Source of the DNA: SG8-41 sp036397875
Lineage (GTDB): Bacteria; Pseudomonadota; Gammaproteobacteria; Burkholderiales; SG8-41
Assembly: GCA_036397875.1 (NCBI GenBank)
Contig: DASWIC010000293.1
Location: 1-10,225 of the forward strand
DNA: 10,225 nucleotides
Direction of reading: 5' to 3'
The notes under the pieces were generated by a model. The model searched no databases. It was not told the origin of the DNA and worked only from the letters and a program-made list of their open reading frames with translations. This document shows, piece after piece, positions 6,205 through 10,225 of the stretch; within the stretch, counting starts at the first letter, position 1, and the number at the start of each line of letters is the position of its first letter. A program made the position numbers and the translations under genes.

Positions 6205-6411
6205 TCAGGCCGACTTCAGGTTGTCGGCCGAAGTCTTGCCATCCTTGCCGCGGGCGAGATCGAACTGGACCTTCTGGCCTTCGGCGAGCGTGCCGAGGCC
6301 GGCGCGCTCCACGGCCGAGATGTGCACGAAAACGTCCTTCGAGCCGTCATCCGGCCGGATGAAGCCGAAGCCCTTCACCTTATTGAACCACTTCACTGTT
6401 CCGACAGGCAT
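6205..6411 (-). CDS. Cold-shock domain protein (CspA family)
   Basis: At 68 residues it is a single OB-fold cold-shock domain of normal length. Both RNA-binding motifs are intact: KGFGFI (13-18, RNP1) and DVFVHIS (26-32, RNP2), with the N-terminal GTVKWFN typical of the family. Members bind single-stranded RNA and DNA and melt RNA secondary structure in the cytoplasm, some under cold induction and others constitutively; which applies here cannot be told. GGAG sits 6 bases before the ATG. It follows the zinc-ribbon gene by 90 bases, a leader long enough to hold its own promoter and 5' UTR, and it converges on the molybdenum enzyme gene with 10 bases between stop codons and no visible terminator hairpin. 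Confidence 0.97.
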   Translation of the reverse strand: MPVGTVKWFNKVKGFGFIRPDDGSKDVFVHISAVERAGLGTLAEGQKVQFDLARGKDGKTSADNLKSA

Positions 6412-6481
6412 TGCAATCTCCGGGTGGGGGTGGAAAGGTTGGAAACGGGTCTGGATGCCGGCGCAGGAACCGGCGGCTGCG

Positions 6482-6487
6482 AGTATA
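6482..6487 (-). promoter_or_regulatory. Possible -10 box for the cold-shock gene
   Basis: TATACT on the minus strand (five of six matches to TATAAT) lies about 70 bases before the cold-shock start, within an otherwise GC-rich gap. No convincing -35 hexamer is placed correctly. It would give a leader of roughly 65 bases. Confidence 0.3.
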
Positions 6488-6501
6488 GCGTGGCGCGGGC
6501 G

Positions 6502-6699
6502 CTAGGTGAGTGCCGTGGTGCTTTCCTCGCCCGCCGGCGCGGCGACCTTGGTGACGCGGTAATGGATGGCGCCGGAACCGTGATGCCCGACGCTGGTGAA
6601 CTTGTGATAGCCGCCGCAATGCCGGCAGCGGTACAGGAACTCCTCGCCCCTGCCGTTGGTGCGCACGTCGGTCAGCTTACCGCAGTGATGGCATCTCAA
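6502..6699 (-). CDS. Small zinc-ribbon protein
   Basis: A 65-residue protein with two CxxC knuckles, C3-x2-C6 (MRCHHC) and C25-x2-C28 (CRHC), 18 residues apart, the layout of a single zinc ribbon. The remaining C-terminal half is polar and unstructured-looking, ending PAGEESTTALT. No family name is recognised; such small ribbons bind nucleic acid or act as protein adaptors, which is only an inference. The start codon is TTG at 6699, chosen because AGGAG lies 8 bases upstream and the first Cys is at residue 3; the nearby ATG is out of frame. It precedes the cold-shock gene in the same direction. Confidence 0.8.
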   Translation of the reverse strand: MRCHHCGKLTDVRTNGRGEEFLYRCRHCGGYHKFTSVGHHGSGAIHYRVTKVAAPAGEESTTALT

Positions 6700-6707
6700 A
6701 GAATGGT

Positions 6708-6712
6708 CTCCT
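6708..6712 (-). promoter_or_regulatory. Ribosome binding site that supports a TTG start
   Basis: AGGAG on the minus strand, 8 bases before the TTG at 6699-6697. It fixes the start of the zinc-ribbon gene, for which no in-frame ATG is available in front of the first CxxC motif. Confidence 0.7.
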
Positions 6713-6791
6713 GGCGGGGCCGGCGGGTATTGCGGCAGCTGCTGCGAAGTGGCTCGAAGGCGAATGGCCGGGGCGCGGATGCGAGTGCCGC

Positions 6792-6821
6792 ATCATACAC
6801 GGAAACGGCGCAGGATGTCTC
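6792..6821 (-). promoter_or_regulatory. Possible promoter of the zinc-ribbon/cold-shock pair
   Basis: On the minus strand GAGACA (6816-6821) and TATGAT (6792-6797) are 18 bases apart, matching four and five of six consensus bases. It lies in the 138-base gap after the DUF1993 gene, so transcription would begin about 85 bases before the TTG start. The gap shows nothing else I recognise. Confidence 0.35.
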
Positions 6822-6837
6822 GTGCCTCATCCCTGAA

Positions 6838-7344
6838 TCACGGCGTGCCAATGTAGTCCCGCTTGCCGATCTCCACGCCGTTGTGGCGCAGGATGTTGTA
6901 TGCGGTCGTGACGTGGAAATAGAAATTCGGCAGCGCGTGGCCGAGCAGGTACTGCATGCCCTTGAACTTCACCTCGCCCGAGCGGAACTTGAGCACGACC
7001 TCCCGCTCCTCGCTGCCGTCGATGCGGGCGGGCTGGATGGACTGGATGAAGGTTATCGTCTTGGCGATCCGCGCCTTCAGCTCCTCCAGCGTCTGCTCGG
7101 TGTCCTCGTGCGCCGGGACCTCAACGCCCGCGAGGCGCGCCACCGCGCCTTTCGCCGTATCGCAGGCCGACTGCACCTGCCGCGACATCGGGAACATGTC
7201 GGGATAGAGCCGCGCGGCGGTCAGCACCTTGGGGTCGAGCTTTTTTGCGTCGGCGTGGGCCTGCGCCTTGTCGAGGATCGCGGAGAGATTCTTGAGCGTG
7301 TTGGCGAAGCGCGGCGCGCTCGCCTGGTACATCGAGATGGTCAT
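6838..7344 (-). CDS. DUF1993 domain protein
   Basis: The 168-residue protein matches the DUF1993 family along its whole length. Diagnostic stretches are NLSAILDKAQAHADAKKLDP (19-38), ARLYPDMFPMSRQVQSACD (44-62), KGAVARLAGVEVP (65-77) and the C-terminal HALPNFYFHVTTAYNILRHN (136-155). The family is predicted to be a helical bundle related to DinB-like proteins, of unknown biochemical role; conserved His residues (H136, H144, H154) could bind a metal, which is inference. No signal peptide is present, so it is cytoplasmic. AGGA lies 8 bases before the ATG. It follows the GST gene by 54 bases in the same direction, but has a perfect TATAAT in that gap and may also be transcribed separately. Confidence 0.93.
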   Translation of the reverse strand: MTISMYQASAPRFANTLKNLSAILDKAQAHADAKKLDPKVLTAARLYPDMFPMSRQVQSACDTAKGAVARLAGVEVPAHEDTEQTLEELKARIAKTITFIQSIQPARIDGSEEREVVLKFRSGEVKFKGMQYLLGHALPNFYFHVTTAYNILRHNGVEIGKRDYIGTP

Positions 7345-7379
7345 GCGGGGTCCTGTCGGGTCGAGATCATGGGAAGGGA

Positions 7380-7385
7380 ATTATA
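7380..7385 (-). promoter_or_regulatory. Possible -10 box before the DUF1993 gene
   Basis: A perfect TATAAT on the minus strand, 35 bases before the DUF1993 start and just past the GST stop. No -35 hexamer is recognisable at 16-18 bases, so activity would need an activator or is doubtful. Confidence 0.35.
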
Positions 7386-7398
7386 GCGCCTGGGAGGC

Positions 7399-8130
7399 TC
7401 ATGCCCCGTCGAGCTCCGGATAGCGGCGGAAGATCCCGCGCTCGTTGAACGGAATGCGGCGGCTCGACGCGAGGTAAGCGGCAATGCGCGGGCGCGCCTC
7501 GACCCGCTGGTGCAACGCCGCCAGCTTCGGGTGCCGGCGCGCCATCGCCGCCATCGCCCGGGGAAACGCGAAGTTGAGGCCGGCGATCACCTGGAACAGC
7601 GAGAGGTCGGCGTAGGTCACGGACCTCCCGACGAGGTAGCGGTCCCCGGCGGGATTCGCCGCGAGCACGCGCTCGAAATAGCCGAGGAACTTCGGCAGCC
7701 GCAACGTCCTGAAATCCGCCGCCCGCCGCAGCGCCTCCGGCTTCTGGTCCTCGTAATAGAGGCTCTTCGCGATCGGGTGATGCGTGTCGTGCGCTTCCAC
7801 CACCAGGTCGGTGAGGGTGAGTTGCAGCTGATGCGCCCACAGCCGCGCCGCTTCGCCGTCCGGCACGAGGTCGAGCCGCGGCCCGAGGTAGTGCAGGATG
7901 TTGGCGGTTTGGGAGAGCAGGAGCTTCCCCGCCTTGAGGATCGGCGGCGCGAACGGCATCCTCCCACCGGCCGCGCCTTCGAGGACGCGGCTCACCGCTG
8001 CCCGGCCTCCGCCTTCGCTCTCCGGCAAGCGGGCGACGTCCACGTATTCGGCGCCGCCTTCCTCGAGCGCAAGCCGGATGAACTCGCCCCGCCCCTGGAT
8101 GTGCGGCCAGTAGTAGAGCTCATACGTCAT
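7399..8130 (-). CDS. Glutathione S-transferase family protein
   Basis: The 243-residue protein has the two-domain GST layout. The thioredoxin-like N-terminal half (about 1-84) contains LYYWPHIQGRGEFIRLALEE (5-24) with candidate catalytic Tyr Y6 or Y7, the cis-Pro segment FAPPIL (60-65) and the glutathione-binding SQTANILHYLG (73-83). The helical half (about 95-225) has the N-capping segment SVTYADLSLF (170-179) with D175. The GRGEFIRL pattern recalls the sigma/nematode-like class. Expected role is cytoplasmic conjugation or reduction with glutathione; substrate unknown. The N-terminal residues directly after ATG are encoded by the end of a 7-base repeat that also covers the ribosome-binding region, so no Shine-Dalgarno is seen. 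It lies 30 bases after the SnoaL-like gene. Confidence 0.93.
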   Translation of the reverse strand: MTYELYYWPHIQGRGEFIRLALEEGGAEYVDVARLPESEGGGRAAVSRVLEGAAGGRMPFAPPILKAGKLLLSQTANILHYLGPRLDLVPDGEAARLWAHQLQLTLTDLVVEAHDTHHPIAKSLYYEDQKPEALRRAADFRTLRLPKFLGYFERVLAANPAGDRYLVGRSVTYADLSLFQVIAGLNFAFPRAMAAMARRHPKLAALHQRVEARPRIAAYLASSRRIPFNERGIFRRYPELDGA

Positions 8131-8155
8131 ACGGGTGACGGGTGATGAGTGACGG
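8121..8155. repeat. Degenerate period-7 tandem repeat spanning a start codon
   Basis: Five 7-base units on the plus strand: CATACGT, CATACGG, GTGACGG, GTGATGA, GTGACGG. Read in a shifted phase, CGGGTGA is repeated exactly at 8132 and 8139. The array fills the gap between the SnoaL-like and GST genes and runs through the GST start codon (8128-8130) into its second and third codons. On the minus strand it reads TCACCCG-type units and leaves the GST gene without a normal Shine-Dalgarno. Confidence 0.6.
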
Positions 8156-8160
8156 AGTGT

Positions 8161-8601
8161 TCAGTTGGGCCGTTTCACCACGCCCAACTGAAGGAGCATG
8201 CCGAGGTCATCGCGCACCGCGGCGTGCTCGCTGATCATGCCGTCCCGGATGCGAAAGCCGTGATACTGCAGCACCGTGACGCCCTTGCCGGTCGGCGCGA
8301 CGCCTCGCAGCATGCCGTTGAACACCTCCGGCAGCGTCGGCTCGCCGCGATGGGTGCCGGTCATCGTGACCTTGCACACGACGCGCTCGCCGTCGGCCGT
8401 CGCCTCCTCGATCCGGTAATGGAAATCGGGAAAAACGGCGAACAGCGCTTCGAACACCTTGCGCATGCCGTCGCGGCCGATCGTGCGGCCGTGGTTCTTC
8501 GCGTCCATGGTGTAGAACGCCGCTGCCGCTGCCGCGTCCTGGCGGTTAAATGCCTCGTCGTAGAGTCGCCTGACGAGCGCCCTGTTTCCCTCGGCCGACA
8601 T
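8161..8601 (-). CDS. SnoaL-like (ester cyclase/NTF2-fold) protein
   Basis: At 146 residues it is one cone-shaped NTF2-like domain. The family pattern is clear: N-terminal helix NRALVRRLYDEAFNRQD (6-22), NHGRTIGRDGMRKVFEALFAVFPDFHYRIEE (36-66, given here as a range with key residues H37, G42 and PDF at 58-60), TGTHRGE (81-87), APTGKGV (102-108) and RIRDGMISEHAAVRDDLGML (117-136). These match the SnoaL-like ester cyclase group, named after polyketide cyclases, but most bacterial members have no known substrate. It would be cytoplasmic. No good Shine-Dalgarno precedes the ATG. It appears to head the leftward group of SnoaL, GST and DUF1993 genes and is divergent from the dioxygenase gene across a 144-base gap. 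Confidence 0.92.
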   Translation of the reverse strand: MSAEGNRALVRRLYDEAFNRQDAAAAAAFYTMDAKNHGRTIGRDGMRKVFEALFAVFPDFHYRIEEATADGERVVCKVTMTGTHRGEPTLPEVFNGMLRGVAPTGKGVTVLQYHGFRIRDGMISEHAAVRDDLGMLLQLGVVKRPN

Positions 8602-8675
8602 AGACGTGCAATTGTCTCGAGCTGCGTGATGGGTGACTCCAGTTTACCTCGCAGCGGGGCAGCTGGCAGGCGGCG

Positions 8676-8681
8676 TAGAAT
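8676..8681 (+). promoter_or_regulatory. Possible -10 box for the dioxygenase gene
   Basis: TAGAAT, five of six matches to TATAAT, 64 bases before the dioxygenase start in the divergent gap 8602-8745. No acceptable -35 hexamer is found, so this is a weak call. The rest of the gap shows no other recognisable element. Confidence 0.25.
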
Positions 8682-8732
8682 GCGTGTCACGCGGCAGCGC
8701 GGAAAAGGGCCAGCCCTGCCGGCCTGCCACGA

Positions 8733-8738
8733 AAGGAG
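8733..8738 (+). promoter_or_regulatory. Strong ribosome binding site fixing the dioxygenase start
   Basis: AAGGAG, seven bases before the ATG at 8746. The reading frame stays open upstream to 8149, where it overlaps the SnoaL-like gene on the other strand, so this site decides the true start. The family's GMTHYP motif begins at residue 8 from this ATG, which also fits. Confidence 0.85.
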
Positions 8739-8745
8739 AGCCTCG

Positions 8746-9816
8746 ATGGGCCAGATACTCGGTCTCGGCATGACCCACTACCCGAACCTTTCTTTCAAGG
8801 GCAACATGAGCCGCCGCATCAAGACGTGTCTGGAGGACCGCGAGTTGCCCGAACGGCTCCGCTCGGTGGAAAACTGGCACCCGACCATGCGCGAGCAATG
8901 GGGAGCCGACGAGGGGCAGGCTCACTCCGACCGCCACCGCCGGGACCTGATCGAGCAGTTCCGCAGGATCCGCGCCGAGCTCGATGCCTTCGATCCGGAT
9001 TTCGTGCTGATCTGGGGCGACGACCAGTACGAGAACTTCCGCGAGGACTGCGTGCCCGCGTTCTCCATCCTCGCCTACGACTCCGTAAGCTTCCAGCCAT
9101 GGAAGGGCCATCACCGCGGCCCCAACGCGTGGGACGAGCCCGAGGAACAGACCTTCGCCGTGAAGGGCCACCGCGCCGCCGGCAAGTACCTGGCGACGGC
9201 GCTGCTCAAGGAAGGCATCGACGTCGCCTACGCCTACCAGCCGCTGCACCACGCGCTTGGCCACGCCTTCGCCAATTCGATCCTCTACCTCGATTACGAC
9301 CGCAAGGGCTTCCCCTATCCGGTGGTGCCCTTCGCCGTCAACGCGTACGGGCGCTGGCTGATCGGCGCGCGCGGCACGCCGCTGCACCCGACGCAGGCGG
9401 CTCCGCTGATGCACGCGCGGGAGAGCGACCTCGACCCGCCCGGACCGCAGCCGTGGCGCTGCTTCCAGGTAGGCGGCGCGATCGCCCGTGCGCTGCAGGC
9501 GAGCCCGTGGCGGGTGGCGGTCATCGCGTCCTCAAGCTGGAGCCATTCGTTCCTGGTGAAGAAGCACGCCCTGATGTTCCCGGACGTCGAAGCGGACAAG
9601 CGCTATTACGAGGCCCTGAAGAACGGCAACTGGGAGCTCTGGCGCAACACCACGATCGAACAGGCCGAGGACCGCGGGCATCACGAGCTGCTCAACTGGT
9701 TCTGCCTCGCGGGCGCCATGCACGAGCTGGGCCGCGGCAAGCCGGACGAATCGGTATTCCTCGAGTCGTGGGTCACGAACTCGGACAAGGTGTTCGCCGT
9801 CTACCGCCCGGCTTGA
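8746..9816 (+). CDS. LigB-like class III extradiol dioxygenase family protein
   Basis: The 356-residue protein fits the LigB (class III, non-haem iron) extradiol ring-cleavage dioxygenase superfamily. Landmarks in order: GMTHYPNL (8-15) with likely iron ligand H11; LIWGDDQYENF (88-98); HHALGHAFANSILY (168-181), the region of the conserved substrate-pocket His; PVVPFAVNAYG (192-202); VAVIASSSWSHSFL (257-270) with H267 as candidate acid/base; and EDRGHHELLNWFCLAGAM (308-325) with E314 as candidate carboxylate ligand. In LigB the second iron-binding His lies in a D-H-x3-F motif; here it is D-Q-x3-F, so Gln (Q94) replaces it. The family opens catecholic or gallate-type rings next to a hydroxyl pair; whether this one is active is uncertain. 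No alpha (LigA-like) subunit gene is adjacent. It converges on the GYD gene with 10 bases between stops. Confidence 0.87.
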   Translation: MGQILGLGMTHYPNLSFKGNMSRRIKTCLEDRELPERLRSVENWHPTMREQWGADEGQAHSDRHRRDLIEQFRRIRAELDAFDPDFVLIWGDDQYENFREDCVPAFSILAYDSVSFQPWKGHHRGPNAWDEPEEQTFAVKGHRAAGKYLATALLKEGIDVAYAYQPLHHALGHAFANSILYLDYDRKGFPYPVVPFAVNAYGRWLIGARGTPLHPTQAAPLMHARESDLDPPGPQPWRCFQVGGAIARALQASPWRVAVIASSSWSHSFLVKKHALMFPDVEADKRYYEALKNGNWELWRNTTIEQAEDRGHHELLNWFCLAGAMHELGRGKPDESVFLESWVTNSDKVFAVYRPA

Positions 9817-9826
9817 TAAGGCCTCC

Positions 9827-10120
9827 TCAACCCAGGGCGCCGACGATTTTCCGGAAATCCGCCTCCGAGAATGCCTTGAGGGTCGTGGTGCGGACGTTCC
9901 CGAGCGCGCCGGTGGCGAGAACGAATTTGGCTACCGCCTCGTCAGAGGGCGCCTCGACGATCGTCACGACGTCGTGTGTGCCCATGGTCAGGTAGAAATC
10001 CTTGAGCTCCGCGCCATGCTTGCGCGCAAGCGCCCTCGCCGCGTCAACCCGCTTCGGCGATTCCTTGATATTGCGTATCCCTTGATCCGTATAGTTCAAA
10101 AGCAGTATGAATGTGGACAT
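9827..10120 (-). CDS. GYD-domain protein
   Basis: At 97 residues it is a single GYD domain, a small ferredoxin-like fold of unknown function common in bacteria. Visible pattern: FILLLNYTDQGIRNIKESPK (4-23), the Lys-rich KHGAELKDFYLTMG (34-47), EAPSDEAVAKFVLATG (56-71) and GNVRTTTLKAF (74-84). The eponymous Gly-Tyr-Asp reads G-T-H-D here (47-50), a divergence in the naming motif though the rest is typical. No signal peptide is present. GGAGG lies 6 bases before the ATG, a strong ribosome site. It is alone and convergent with the dioxygenase gene. To its right, up to the window end (10121-10225), I see no gene. Confidence 0.95.
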   Translation of the reverse strand: MSTFILLLNYTDQGIRNIKESPKRVDAARALARKHGAELKDFYLTMGTHDVVTIVEAPSDEAVAKFVLATGALGNVRTTTLKAFSEADFRKIVGALG

Positions 10121-10225
10121 CGTTGCCTCCTTCAGTCATGAACACAGAAGAATGAAGTTCTGCCTCTGGAGATGGGCGCCCCCATTCTTCCACAGTTTGG
10201 GCGCTGCGTGACGCCGGGGGGCTTT

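Noticed and set aside
8149..8745. N-terminal extension of the dioxygenase by 199 residues
   Set aside because: The extension lies over the SnoaL-like gene on the other strand, has no family similarity, and a strong AAGGAG precedes the ATG at 8746.
10147..10190. Inverted repeat GAAGAATG / CATTCTTC before the GYD gene
   Set aside because: Only 8-base arms with a 28-base spacer; no terminator T-run or operator pattern, so it is within chance expectation.

Overview
The window is GC-rich and gene-dense, and looks like chromosomal DNA of a free-living proteobacterium, most plausibly a betaproteobacterium (Burkholderiales-like soil or sediment lineage). This is inferred from the gene families and from the short GGATTCCCGCCTTCGCGGG-type repeat palindromes; no rRNA or marker gene settles it. 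No tRNA, rRNA, insertion sequence, phage gene or CRISPR array is visible.

Layout: (1) A leftward block from 3684 down to the left edge carries, in transcription order, a fumarylacetoacetate hydrolase (FAH)-family protein, an unrecognised 252-residue protein made of two similar halves, a carboxymuconolactone decarboxylase-family protein, a small antibiotic-biosynthesis-monooxygenase-fold protein, a CinA C-terminal-domain protein and a cupin cut by the window edge. Gaps are 86, 76, 25, 5 and 35 bases, consistent with one operon. (2) A 221-base divergent intergenic region holds an inverted pair of REP-like palindromes. (3) Rightward, 3906-6194 encodes a stand-alone molybdopterin-binding large subunit of the xanthine dehydrogenase/form II CoxL family. 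(4) A leftward series from 8601 to 6205 encodes a SnoaL-like protein, a glutathione S-transferase, a DUF1993 protein, a tiny zinc-ribbon protein and a cold-shock protein. (5) Rightward, 8746-9816 encodes a LigB-like extradiol dioxygenase homologue. It converges on a leftward GYD-domain protein at 9827-10120.

FAH hydrolase, carboxymuconolactone decarboxylase, ABM monooxygenase, cupin, molybdenum hydroxylase and LigB-type dioxygenase families all recur in aerobic breakdown of aromatic and cyclic compounds. The window therefore reads as accessory catabolic territory, but no substrate can be named from sequence. The cold-shock, zinc-ribbon, GST, DUF1993 and GYD genes look like ordinary stress or housekeeping genes.

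The most unusual signals are non-coding: period-7 tandem repeats of different sequence in three gene junctions (555-589, 2681-2750, 8121-8155), one abutting a stop codon and one containing a start codon, plus three REP-like palindromes of which two are identical over 27 bases. At protein level, the LigB-like enzyme has Gln where the family usually has a second iron-binding His, the CinA-type protein lacks the Lys of the Ser/Lys amidase motif, and the CoxL-like subunit has no partner subunits beside it.
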